NCBI GenBank assembly: GCA_963753225.1
Contig: CAVWBQ010000021.1
Span: 372,001-436,000 of the forward strand
Length of the DNA: 64,000 nt
Origin: Palsa-504 sp963753225
Lineage (GTDB): Bacteria > Actinomycetota > Actinomycetes > Streptosporangiales > Streptosporangiaceae
Direction: 5' to 3'
Shown: positions 11,095 through 20,820 of the stretch, piece after piece
How positions within the stretch are numbered: the first letter of the stretch is position 1
How the letters are laid out: the number at the start of each line of letters is the position of its first letter
Translations under genes and position numbers: made by a program
The notes under the pieces: model-generated
What the model was told of the DNA's origin: nothing
The model's input: the letters and a program-made list of their open reading frames with translations, nothing else
Databases searched by the model: none

Positions 11095-11167
11095 ACCCCG
11101 TGCCGCCGCGACTCCGTGCCGCCGCGACTCCGTGCCGCCGCGACTCCGTGCCGCCGCGACCCCGTGC
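11095..11167. repeat. Tandem repeat, about 4.5 copies of a 16-bp unit
   Basis: The unit is ACTCCGTGCCGCCGCG, with the first and last copies carrying ACCCCGTG in place of ACTCCGTG. It abuts the hairpin at 11056-11089. The unit is not a multiple of three, so each frame drifts through different residues; this argues against a coding repeat. Confidence 0.85.
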
Positions 11168-11297
11168 CTCTTGGCGAGCCTGCTGTCGGCGGCCTGCGGC
11201 TCCCACGTCGGCCCGATCTGGTTCTGCTGCGGTGCGACTGGCGGCATCTCTGGCTCCTCGGCGAGATTCACTCCCGTGGCGGGTTACGCGGTCCTGG

Positions 11298-11885
11298 TCA
11301 CCAGACGAGCGGGACCAGGCGCTTGTGCTGCGCGGCGTAGGCGCGGTACGGGTCGCCGAGCGTGGCCAGCAGCGCTCGCTCCTCGGCGTGGATGCGCCAC
11401 AGGATCCCCGCCAGCGGGAGAACGGTCATGCCGATCAGGCTGGCCCAGTTGGCCGAGGCCAGGCCGATGCCGGTCATCGCCAGCAGCAGCCCGGTGTAGC
11501 TGGGGTGGCGCAGCACCCGGTACGGCCCGGCACTGACCACCGGCTGGTCGGTGCTCACCGCCACGGCGGCGGTGAAGTACTTGCCGAGCGTCATGATCGA
11601 CCATCCGCGCAGCACGAGCCCGGCCACCAGGATCACCAATCCGATGGCGAACGCGACGGCAGCGGGCCGGATCGCGGCGGCCGGCACGATGCGCGGGGCC
11701 AGGTAGAGCACGGCGCTCGCGGCGAGCAGGAACGGCCAGGCGGCCAGCCGCCGGCCGCCGCCGCGGATCTTGGTGGCTTCCGGTCGGCTGTTGCCGAGAT
11801 GAGCGGCCTCCATCGTGGCCCAGCACAGCACCGCGACCATGAGCAGCGCCCCGGCGAGATGGCTGGTGTCGAAATACGGATTCAT
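11298..11885 (-). CDS. ICMT-like membrane methyltransferase
   Basis: 195 residues with four to five hydrophobic segments. The C-terminal catalytic signature of the isoprenylcysteine carboxyl methyltransferase / phospholipid methyltransferase superfamily is clear: GPYRVLRHPSYTG followed by EERALLATLGDPYRAYA. Members use S-adenosylmethionine to methylate lipid-linked substrates at the membrane. The bacterial substrate here is unknown. The ATG overlaps the TGA of the upstream TetR gene (ATGA, 4 bases), so the two are translationally coupled and this enzyme is probably the target of that regulator. Confidence 0.85.
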   Translation of the reverse strand: MNPYFDTSHLAGALLMVAVLCWATMEAAHLGNSRPEATKIRGGGRRLAAWPFLLAASAVLYLAPRIVPAAAIRPAAVAFAIGLVILVAGLVLRGWSIMTLGKYFTAAVAVSTDQPVVSAGPYRVLRHPSYTGLLLAMTGIGLASANWASLIGMTVLPLAGILWRIHAEERALLATLGDPYRAYAAQHKRLVPLVW

Positions 11886-12553
11886 GATTCCTCCTGGTGG
11901 GGGTGGTGCACCGCCGGAGGGATCTCCTCGCTGCGGGCGGCGCGGACGAACATGCTGGCGAGCTCACGGGCGTGGTGCGCGACGTCCAGTTCCGGATCGC
12001 GGACGAGCCGGGGTCCTACTGTGTCGATGGCGGCCCGGACGGCCATGGCCATTACCTGCGGATCGAAGTCGGTGCGGAATTCGCCCGTGCCCTGGAAGTA
12101 GATGAGCATTTCCGCGACAGAGGCCACCGCGGCGTCGTTGAACCGCGGGCCGAAGACCCGGCTGCCGTCGGCGGCGCGCGCGTTGAGGGCGATCTCGACG
12201 GTGGCCGCCACGTGGTTGCGGTTCTCCGCCATGAACGCGAGGTTGGACTCGATGAAGGCACGGAGCATGCCCGCGCCGGTCTGCTCGGCTTCGATCCTGG
12301 GCCGCATGTACTCCCCGGCCCTGGCGATCAGCTCCTGGAGCAGCTCCCTGATGAGCTCGTCCTTGCCGCCGAAGTGGTAGATGATCACGCCCTTGCTCGT
12401 GCCGGCGGCCTCGGCGATGCGCGCCAGCGAAGCCTGCCCGTACCCCAGCTCGGCGATGGTGTCGATGGCGGCCGCCATGATCTGCGCCCGCCGGGCGGTC
12501 TCGGTGAACGTCCGGTCAGGCTGCTGACCATCTGGACTAGTTTTTGACCGCAT
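11882..12553 (-). CDS. TetR/AcrR family regulator of the ICMT-like gene
   Basis: 223 residues from ATG 12553; TTG 12559 is an alternative. The helix-turn-helix spans ARRAQIMAAAIDTIAELGYG and LARIAEAAGTSKGVIIYHF, with GGKDELIRELLQ following. The C-terminal domain resembles the TetR_C subgroup with a long last helix. Translation is coupled to the methyltransferase by a 4-base overlap. A promoter on the minus strand would place transcription start at or next to the ATG, so the message may be leaderless, and a palindrome at 12544-12559 covers the start codon. Confidence 0.88.
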   Translation of the reverse strand: MRSKTSPDGQQPDRTFTETARRAQIMAAAIDTIAELGYGQASLARIAEAAGTSKGVIIYHFGGKDELIRELLQELIARAGEYMRPRIEAEQTGAGMLRAFIESNLAFMAENRNHVAATVEIALNARAADGSRVFGPRFNDAAVASVAEMLIYFQGTGEFRTDFDPQVMAMAVRAAIDTVGPRLVRDPELDVAHHARELASMFVRAARSEEIPPAVHHPHQEES

Positions 12554-12588
12554 GGTCAAGAATTAACACGATCGGTCAGACATGTCAA
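12544..12588 (-). promoter_or_regulatory. Promoter and palindromic operator of the second TetR gene
   Basis: On the minus strand TTGACA (12588-12583) is a perfect -35 box. A 17-base spacer leads to TAATTC (12565-12560), a weak -10. The ATG begins 7 bases after that hexamer, so the message may lack a leader. TTGACCATGCGGTCAA at 12559-12544 is a near-perfect palindrome (TTGACC, 4 bases, GGTCAA) covering the start. Further GGTC half-sites lie at 12573-12576, 12590-12593 and 12594-12597. Confidence 0.5.
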
Positions 12589-12723
12589 CGGTCGGTCAAA
12601 AATTTAGTTCCGAACGGCCCGACCCGACCCCCGCGCCGCCGGTATGCCGCGGCCCGATGATTCTGGCCGCCCCGGGCCGTCTGAGCGGGGAACGGAATCT
12701 CGGATACGCAAAGGAGAATCAGC

Positions 12724-13343
12724 ATGCGGCTGACCCTGCACACCTTCCTGACCCTCGACGGCGTCCTGCAGGCGCCCGGCGGGCCCGACGAGGACCGTGA
12801 CGGCGACTTCCCGTACGGCGGCTGGTCGTTCCCGTACGGCGACCAGGACTTCGGCGTGGCCGTGACCGGCTGGTTCGAGCACGCCAGCGCGTTCCTGCTC
12901 GGCCGCAGGACCTACCAGATCTTCGCCGGTCACTGGCCGCACGTCACCGACCCAGCCGACCCGGTCGCCGGCAAGCTCAACGCGCTGCCGAAGTACGTCG
13001 CCTCGACCACGCTGAGGTCAGCGGACTGGCACAATTCGTGCGTGCTCGGCGGCGATGTCGTGGCCGAGGTGACCAAGCTCAAGGAACTGCCCGGCGACGA
13101 ACTGCAGGTCCACGGCAGCGGCGCGCTCGCCCACACCCTCATCGACAACGACCTCGTCGACGAGTACCGCCTGCTCTACTTCCCCGTCCACCTCGGCACC
13201 GGCAAGAAGCTGTTCCGCGACGGCGGCCAGGCCGCCGCGCTGCGGCTCGTCAGCGCCAGCACGACGAGCACCGGCGTCGTCATCGCCACCTACCAGCCGG
13301 CTGGGCCGGTGCAGACCGGTTCGTACGCGCTCGACAGTGATGG

Positions 13344-13347
<4 letters not shown>
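12724..13347 (+). CDS. Dihydrofolate reductase / RibD C-terminal family protein
   Basis: 207 residues. It starts LTLHTFLTLDGVLQAPGGP, has SAFLLGRRTYQIFAGHW near residue 57 and LQVHGSGALAHTLIDNDLVDEY near 130, the usual pattern of DHFR-like proteins related to the RibD reductase domain. Members bind NADPH; most have no proven substrate. AAAGGAG about 10 bases before the ATG is a clear ribosome site. Its stop overlaps the stop region of the acyl-CoA ligase on the other strand by 4 bases. Confidence 0.87.
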
Positions 13348-14886
<1,539 letters not shown>

Positions 14887-14938
14887 GGCCCATTCATACC
14901 GCTAAGGTCGGCGAAAGGGCACTGGCAGGAAGGGAACG

Positions 14939-15964
14939 ATGTACGAGAACCTGACCCGGCTCGACCTGATAGGCCCCGCGCTCGCGCGGGCCCTGGGCGA
15001 CCCCGGCTGGGAACGGCTGGAGGCCTCCCTGGTCTCGGGCGGCAAGTCGAACCTGACTTTCGAGCTGACCAGCGACGCAGGCGAGGCGGTGCTGCGCAGG
15101 CCGCCGGATGGGCCGCTGCTGCCGCGGGCGCACGACATGGGCCGGGAGGCCCGGGTGCAGCGCGCACTGGCGGGCACCGGCGTGCCGGTGGCGGCCATCC
15201 TGCTCGAGGACCCCGGCGACCTGATCGGCGTGCCCTTCTACGTGATGGACAAGGTCGACGGGTACGTCATCCGCGGCGCCCTGCCCGAAGGCTGGGCGAA
15301 GGCGCCCGAGGACCGGCGCGCCATCGCCGACGCCCTGATCGACACCCTGGCCGACCTGCACGCCATCGACCCGGACGGGATCGGCCTGTCCGGCTACGGC
15401 CGGCCCTCGGGCCTGGGGGAGCGGCAGGTGCGCCGGTGGAGCGACCAGTGGGAGCGGTCCAAGAGCCGCGAGGTCCCGGCGGTCGACGAACTCGCCCGCC
15501 TGTTGCGCGCCGACCCGCCCCGGGGGCCCGGGGGAGCGATCGTGCACGGGGACTTCCGGATCGACAACTGCATACTGGGCAAGCAGATGCCGCCGACGGT
15601 GCGGGCCGTGCTGGACTGGGAGCTTTCCACCCTGGGGGAGCCGCTGGCCGACCTCGGACTGTTCCTGTTCTACTGGCGGCACCCGACTGACGTGCGACCG
15701 GCCCTGACGCCCGCGCCGACCATGCAGCCCGGCTTCCCTTCCCGCGCCTACCTGGCCGAACGCTACGCCGCGCGCACCGGCGCCGACCTGTCCGGCCTGT
15801 CGAGGTGGGTCGCGCTGGCCCACTTCAAGTCCGCGGTGATCGCCCAGGGCATCGCGGCCCGGGTGCAGGCCGGGTCGATGGCCGGCCAGGAGTTCGGCGA
15901 CATCGGGGCCGAGGTCGACCGGATCGCCACGGAAGGAGTGGCGCTGCTCACCGGAGGGGCCTGA
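14939..15964 (+). CDS. APH/ACAD10-type phosphotransferase family protein
   Basis: 341 residues of the aminoglycoside phosphotransferase-like kinase fold. LVSGGKSNLTFEL is the nucleotide loop, RRPPDGPLLPRAHDMGREAR contains the ATP-binding region, IVHGDFRIDNCIL is the catalytic loop (HGDxxxxN) and VLDWELSTLGEPLADLG carries the metal-binding aspartate. The HDMGREA motif marks the branch found beside acyl-CoA dehydrogenases and fused to them in ACAD10/11, which act on hydroxyacyl-CoAs. A fragment of a close relative is found at 54924-55055 next to an acyl-CoA dehydrogenase. It is divergent from the acyl-CoA ligase, 52 bases away. Confidence 0.9.
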   Translation: MYENLTRLDLIGPALARALGDPGWERLEASLVSGGKSNLTFELTSDAGEAVLRRPPDGPLLPRAHDMGREARVQRALAGTGVPVAAILLEDPGDLIGVPFYVMDKVDGYVIRGALPEGWAKAPEDRRAIADALIDTLADLHAIDPDGIGLSGYGRPSGLGERQVRRWSDQWERSKSREVPAVDELARLLRADPPRGPGGAIVHGDFRIDNCILGKQMPPTVRAVLDWELSTLGEPLADLGLFLFYWRHPTDVRPALTPAPTMQPGFPSRAYLAERYAARTGADLSGLSRWVALAHFKSAVIAQGIAARVQAGSMAGQEFGDIGAEVDRIATEGVALLTGGA

Positions 15965-16132
15965 CGTGGGCTTCCGCTCGGCTGGGCACCGCCGCCCGGA
16001 CGCCTGGCGCAATTGCGTCGCGAACGACCGTTCGTAGGGCGACCTATCCCGTTAGAGTATGGTGCGGCCCCTTTTAAGGGACCGACCGGTGTCGTCCTCG
16101 GCCTGTGCCACCGTGAGCAAGGACATGTCACC

Positions 16133-16874
16133 TTGAAAAAGGCAGAAATAGTCGCTGACCAGATCGCGCAAACGATTGTAGGTCAGCGGTGGGAGCCCGG
16201 CGAGCTGTTCGGCAGCGAAGTGGAGCTGATCGCCCGCTACCGCGTCAGCCGGGCCGTCTTCCGCGAGGCGGTCCGGCTCCTGGAGCATCACGGCCTGGCC
16301 GAGATGCGCCGCGGCCTGCACGGCGGCCTGTTCATCAGGCAGCCCGATCCCACGCCCGTGTCCAAGGCGATGGCCGTCTACCTGGACTTCGAGAAGGTCG
16401 AACCCCGCCAGCTCGAGGACGCCAGGCTCGCCATCGAAGTGGTCTGCGTCGAGCGCGTCGCGGCCAGGATCAGCGATGACGACGTGGCCGATGTCAGGGC
16501 GTTCCTGGCCGCCGAGGCGGTGCGGGTCGCCTCCGGCCAGGCACAGAGCCTGCACGAATTCCACGTCCTGGTGGCGCGGCTGACCGCCAACCCAGCCCTG
16601 CACCTGTTCGTGCAGACGCTCACCGACCTGACCCATCGCCAGCAGCAGCCGGTCCCGGCCCGCGGCCGGCCCTCCCTCGAACGACGTCCACGCGGCGCAC
16701 GTCAAGATCGCCGAGGCGATCATCGCCGGCGACGGCGCGCTGGCCCGGCTCCGGATGATGACCCATCTGGAGGAGGTGTCGTCGGGCGGCCCCCGGCGCC
16801 CGATCCGCGGCGATCCTCGTCTCGCAACCCGTGGTGAGCCCGCTCCGACGGCGGCCGAACCCGTCGTGCGCTAG
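16133..16874 (+). pseudogene. GntR/FadR-type regulator with a frameshift in its C-terminal domain
   Basis: From TTG 16133 (AAGGA upstream) the protein reads a winged helix with WEPGELFGSEVELIARYRVS, RAVFREAVRLLEHHGLAEMRRGLHGGLFI, typical of FadR-like GntR proteins. A helical ligand-binding domain starts at about residue 75. Near 16665-16680 the frame is lost; the neighbouring frame continues with PSNDVHAAHVKIAEAI and RLRMMTHLEE, the expected end of the FCD-like domain, to a stop at 16872-16874. FadR-type proteins sense acyl-CoA or organic acids, consistent with the region. The region is very GC-rich, so an indel artefact is possible. Confidence 0.75.
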
Positions 16875-16875
16875 C

Positions 16876-17406
16876 GTGCCGGTCCGCCCCCGCACGCCAG
16901 CTGACGTGCCCGCCTGCGTCGCCGTGCTGCGCCGGGTGCACGAGGCCAGCGGCTACCCGTCGTTGTGGCCGGACGACCCAAGCCGCTGGATCACCCCCCG
17001 CGACATGGTGGCCGCCTGGGTCGCCGAGCACGACGGCTCGATCGTCGCGCATGTCGCCCTGGTCCGCGGCATGCGGCTGGAATGCCTGCTCCGGGCCACG
17101 GGCCGTGCGCCCGATCAGCTCGGCGGCATCGCCCGGCTCTACGTCGATCCGGCGTTCCGTCGCTTGGGCCTGGCCCGCGCCCTGCTGGACGCGGCCGCGG
17201 ACGGTGCCGTCGCCTGCAGCCTCCAGCCGGTACTCGACGTCGTATCCGACGCCCGCCCGGCCATCGCCCTGTACGAGCAGGTCGGCTGGCACCTGGTCGG
17301 CGCCCAGCCCGCGACCTGGGTAGACCCGGACGGCAGCACGCCCACCCTGTGCGGATACGTGGGGCCGCACCCACTCCCGCCGAAGGAGCCGGGCCAGTTC
17401 CCTTAG
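16876..17406 (+). CDS. GNAT family N-acetyltransferase
   Basis: 176 residues from GTG 16876; GTG 16831 is a longer alternative that would overlap the regulator. VRPRTPADVPACVAVL opens the fold, IARLYVDPAFRRLGLARALL is a textbook acetyl-CoA-binding motif A (R-x-x-G-x-G/A type), and PAIALYEQVGWHLVG is the motif B region. The acceptor is unknown. It lies 1 base after the regulator stop, so it may be cotranscribed with it. It is the last core gene before the tRNA. Confidence 0.85.
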   Translation: MPVRPRTPADVPACVAVLRRVHEASGYPSLWPDDPSRWITPRDMVAAWVAEHDGSIVAHVALVRGMRLECLLRATGRAPDQLGGIARLYVDPAFRRLGLARALLDAAADGAVACSLQPVLDVVSDARPAIALYEQVGWHLVGAQPATWVDPDGSTPTLCGYVGPHPLPPKEPGQFP

Positions 17407-17557
17407 TTCTTATTGGTCCCGAACGGGCTGAGCTTCCCGCCGTGTAGCGGCCAGATCGCCCAGGCTGGCGAACGCGCCGTCAATCCCTATACGGCCGAAG
17501 GCCCGGGAACCGGTACGCTAGCTCCGTTCGCGGTGTCCGGACGGGCCCGGAACGCCA

Positions 17558-17630
17558 GGGCGCATAGCTCAGTGGTAGAGCACTCGCCTTACAAGCGAGG
17601 GGTTCGTAGGTTCAAGTCCTACTGCGCCCA
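17558..17630 (+). tRNA. tRNA-Val (anticodon UAC)
   Basis: A complete cloverleaf of 73 nt: acceptor GGGCGCA/TGCGCCC, D-arm GCTC-AGTGGTA-GAGC, anticodon stem CTCGC/GCGAG around loop CTTACAA (anticodon TAC), T-arm GTAGG-TTCAAGT-CCTAC, discriminator A at 17630. CCA is not encoded. An endonuclease VII-like gene and an integrase stub follow at once, so the 3' end probably served as an attachment site. Confidence 0.97.
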
Positions 17631-17699
17631 CAATTTTCGAATACTTGATCCGGCGTGTCATAACGTAAAGCCGAGGAGCCGGAGCTATACCTTGCCTGA

Positions 17700-18158
17700 A
17701 TGGGGCAAGAGTGGTGCGGCAAGTGGATGCCGCGAAAGAAGACGACATGTGCCCGCACGCCTGGGCATGGGGGCCCTTGCAAGACAGCCGAGACCATGGA
17801 GCGCAACAGGCTGTACAACCGAGACCATCCGCATCGCGAGTCACCGGAGTCCCGCAAGAAATCCAACCGGAAGTACCGGATTTCTAGCTACGGGCTGACC
17901 CAGGAGTTGTTCGACCTGCTTCTGGACGCACAGCAGAACGCCTGCGGCATGTGCCATGAGCCGTTTGAGGAGGGGCAGCTCATCCACGTGGACCATGATC
18001 ACGCATGCTGCCAGAGGAAGAACCGATCGTGCGGAGAGTGCGTCCGAGGACTCCTGTGCCATTCCTGCAACATCGCGCTGGGCTACATCGAACGCCGATA
18101 TGCGATGGCTCGCGCCTATCTGGACAGCCCTCCCGTCCAGCTCCTCGCTGCCGCCTAA
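17700..18158 (+). CDS. Recombination endonuclease VII-like HNH protein
   Basis: 152 residues from ATG 17700; ATG 17727 (MPRKKTTC) is an alternative and neither has a clear ribosome site. The C-terminal half has the phage T4 endonuclease VII pattern: YGLTQELFDLLLDAQQNACGMC, then HVDHDHACC, CGECVRGLLCHSCNIALGY. The four-cysteine zinc site and the catalytic His-Asp/Asn core are visible. Such enzymes cut branched DNA and are common in phages and integrated elements. Placement 69 bases after the tRNA and just before an integrase stub marks it as element cargo. Codon use is less GC-rich than in the flanking genes. Confidence 0.85.
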   Translation: MGQEWCGKWMPRKKTTCARTPGHGGPCKTAETMERNRLYNRDHPHRESPESRKKSNRKYRISSYGLTQELFDLLLDAQQNACGMCHEPFEEGQLIHVDHDHACCQRKNRSCGECVRGLLCHSCNIALGYIERRYAMARAYLDSPPVQLLAAA

Positions 18159-18174
18159 CCTTCAACCAGGAAAG

Positions 18175-18408
18175 GCCCTGCGGCGTGACAGAAAGATCAC
18201 CCAGGCCGCAGGTCTGGGTACCGACTGGGTGCCGCGGGAGATGCGCCATACGTTCGTGTCCCTGCTCAGCTCCAACGGGACAGCGCTGGAGGATATCGCC
18301 GACCTGGTCGGGCACAGGGGCACGGCCACGACAGAGACGGCCTATCGGAAGGTGATCGTGCCCGAACTGCGCCGTGGCGCCGAAGTCATGGACCGCCTAT
18401 TCACCTGA
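18175..18408 (+). pseudogene. C-terminal fragment of a tyrosine recombinase (integrase)
   Basis: About 77 residues ending in a normal stop. REMRHTFVSLLSSNG provides the second catalytic arginine, LVGHRGTATTETAYRKV the conserved His and the nucleophilic Tyr. The N-terminal two thirds, including the first catalytic Arg, are missing; the DNA switches to the endonuclease VII gene instead. Position next to the tRNA-Val gene suggests that this was the integrase of the element that used that tRNA. Confidence 0.85.
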
Positions 18409-18917
18409 CAGCCGTCACCCTCGCCGTGCAAGCAAGGCATCAAGGATCAGTCGGAGACGGACACCTCATGCGTCACGCCCAACTCGGGACAGGGAATTCG
18501 GTCGAGCTTACGTTAGGCCTCGTCGGCTGGGACAACGTGCGCCTGGTCGGCCTTGAGAGAGAACTGCACGGCCAAAGTCGCCTAGAGTGCCCCGACCGGC
18601 AGCCTGAAATCATCCTCCGAGGGACGATATCCCGGTGTTACAGAGCCCCCACCGGATCCCGCGACTCACCGGACTTGAACTCGGCATGGGACTCTAGCGG
18701 GGCCACCGCCCGCGCATCCTTCCCCCACGCTACCCGGTCCGCGCGGCTCAGATGCTCCACGACCCCAGTCCGTGCCCGACGCCGGCCAGAAGCCCGCGCA
18801 CCAGGCCTGCTTGCCGCGACACCATCAGCCTGGCCATTCTCTCGGGCGCGTCAGCGTGGCACCGCCGGTTGTGGTACTGGGATCTGGACCGCGGCGGTGC
18901 CGCCGCCCGGGCGCACG
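18409..18917. other. Gap without a recognisable gene
   Basis: Several open frames cross this stretch, but none has a family motif, plausible ribosome site or coherent codon use. A tRNA T-arm-like string on the minus strand near 18672-18690 has no accompanying cloverleaf. It is probably island scar DNA. Confidence 0.6.
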
Positions 18918-19634
18918 TCAGGGGCTGGGTCGCTCGCCGCGCCGGGGCATGCTGCTGATGATCTTCCCGACGGCCACGACGAGGAACAGTTGCCCGGTCA
19001 CCGCCTCCAGCACCGCGAATGTCTGGCCGGGGTTGGCGGCCGGCACCAGGTTGCCGTACCCGACGGTGGTCATCGTGACGAAGCTGAAGAACAGGTCCTG
19101 GCTGAGCGAGCCGTGGCCCGCCGGGCCGAAGAACGGCACGCTGCCGAACTCGCCGGCCGCCTTGTAGGCGAAGGCGAAGAACATGCCGATCAGCAGGTAG
19201 GCAGCGACGGCCCCGAGCAGCGTCTCGGTGTCGATTCCCCGCCGTAGCATCAGATGGCGCACGATGGAAAACGGCGCGATCAGGTAGAGCAGGCAGCAGA
19301 CGGTGAATATCACGCCCAGCTGGCCGCCCGGCTTGTGCACGAAGAAGCTCACAACCGCGACGACGGCGGCCAGGCACAGCACGATGCCGGCGATGAGCCG
19401 GGTCACGCGGCGCGCCTGCGAGGTTCTGAGGGTGAGCCAGACCGTTGCCAGCTGGACGGTCAGCACGATCGATGCGGCCCACGTCTCGGTCACCGATACT
19501 GACACCACGTAGGTCACCACGACAAGCAGCAGCACGAGCCCGTAGCTATCGGCCGAGACGAAAGAGCGCCCGAGGCGGCGCCACCACCGGAACTCGGCCC
19601 CCGGCGCAGTATTGTCTTCAGCGAAGTCTGGCAA
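18918..19634 (-). CDS. Potassium channel family protein
   Basis: 238 residues. Hydrophobic stretches at about 31-48, 53-70, 85-100, 107-123, 141-157 and 203-225 suggest six membrane passes. The selectivity filter TMTTVGYGNLVP (TVGYG at 190-194) sits between the last two, after a pore helix DLFFSFV. There is no charged S4-like helix and no cytoplasmic RCK or nucleotide-binding domain: the tail after the last helix is only about 10 residues (SSMPRRGERPSP). It should conduct potassium across the inner membrane. The downstream chloride channel remnant suggests a former ion-transport pair. Confidence 0.9.
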   Translation of the reverse strand: MPDFAEDNTAPGAEFRWWRRLGRSFVSADSYGLVLLLVVVTYVVSVSVTETWAASIVLTVQLATVWLTLRTSQARRVTRLIAGIVLCLAAVVAVVSFFVHKPGGQLGVIFTVCCLLYLIAPFSIVRHLMLRRGIDTETLLGAVAAYLLIGMFFAFAYKAAGEFGSVPFFGPAGHGSLSQDLFFSFVTMTTVGYGNLVPAANPGQTFAVLEAVTGQLFLVVAVGKIISSMPRRGERPSP

Positions 19635-19812
19635 TTGACCTCCAAGCGCCCCCAGGGAAGGTTCTTACAGTACTGAGGCTCTCGCGTGGGCCCGCGCCCG
19701 CTAAACGCGTCAGCAGCCCAGGCGACGCGTCACCGGCGCTGTCGGCGCCAGGTCAAGGCGCTGGAAGGAACGATCAAGACAGCGATGCGGTCCCAGCCGA
19801 TGCCGGTCGCGC

Positions 19813-20820
19813 TCAGGCCGGGACGGCTGGTTTCGCCGCGGCTGAGCGCGCCTGCTTGCGGCTGGCCAGGATGGATTTCACGCCCTCCATGGTGAGGAAG
19901 GCGGTGACGACGGCGATGAGGATGGGTGCGGTCTGCAGCGCCCCGACCTGGGTCAGGAACGCGGCCATCAGCACCATGGAGAAGGGCGCGGGCGCGAGCG
20001 CCCCGGGGACGGCGGCGAGCAGGCAGGTGAACGCCAGTCCCAGCGGCACGCCGGGGATGACCTGGTGGACGAGGACCCCGGCCGTTCCGCCGATGAACAG
20101 CGACGGGAAGATGGGCCCGCCGACGAATCCGCTGCCCTGGCTGACGGCGAAGGTGAGCATCTTCGCGATGAGCGTGGCGGCGAGCAGGCCCAGGCCGAGG
20201 GTCCCGGCGTGGCCGAGCACAGTGTTGAGCTGATCGCTGCCGGAGAACATCGTCAGCGGCAGTGCCACGCCGGCGATCCCGAATACCGCGCCGCCTAGCG
20301 CTGGTTTCGCGAGGGCCGGGACCTTCAGCCGGCCGAACAGCCGCGCGGCCGCCATCATGAACCCGGCCAGCACCGTCACTACCAGGGCCGCGAACAGGCC
20401 CAGGGGGATCCCGGCGAGCAGCTGCCAGTCACGGAACGTGTACTGCGGCACCTTGTAGTCCTCCAGGAACACGGCGCCGGCGATGGCGAAGTAGATGCCG
20501 AACGAGACGCTCGATGCCACGATCTCCGCGGCCAGGGCCTTGGTGAGCCGCTGCCCGCCCGGCCGGGCGACCTCCAGGATCAGCAGCACTACGATCACCG
20601 TGCTGGAGAACAGCCCGCCGTAGGCCCCGGCGAAGCCGGCCAGGGTGTTCACCTGGGAGTCCTCGTGGCCGAGCGCCCTCCGCCGGGCCATCCAGCTGCC
20701 TGCCCCGCCGCCCATGGTTCCCAGCGCCTTTTCCGGGCCGAGGCTGGCGCCGCCGATCAGCGACACCGCCGAGACGGCCACGACCCCCGGCACCAGTCCC
20801 GGGTCGACGTGCTCGGTTTT
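19813..20820 (-). pseudogene. ClC-type chloride channel/transporter, N-terminus missing
   Basis: About 335 residues of a ClC protein are visible. GGASLGPEKALGTMGGG is a ClC-family signature region (the GxEGP motif, here GPEK). Long hydrophobic helices and GSGFVGGPIFPSLFIGG (the second anion-binding motif) follow. Upstream of DPGLVPGVVAVSAVS the frame stays open, but its sequence is the antisense of the KAP NTPase gene on the other strand and has no membrane helices. The first roughly 100 residues of a normal ClC protein are therefore gone. The junction lies near 20815. The GPEK in place of GxEGP needs care: the gating glutamate is still present. Confidence 0.85.

Larger units (their letters stand above)
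10954..11297. other. Non-coding gap between convergent genes
   Basis: No convincing gene is present. It holds a perfect 12-bp inverted repeat at 11056-11089 and a 16-bp tandem repeat at 11095-11167, which account for most of its structure. Confidence 0.7.

Noticed and set aside
10640..11340. Alternative frames giving Arg/Pro-rich proteins across the tandem repeat
   Set aside because: These arise from GC-rich repeats in any frame and show no motif.
18640..18720. A tRNA-like string on the minus strand (CCGAGTTCAAGTCCGGTG)
   Set aside because: Only a T-arm-like sequence is present; no anticodon stem or acceptor pairing could be found.
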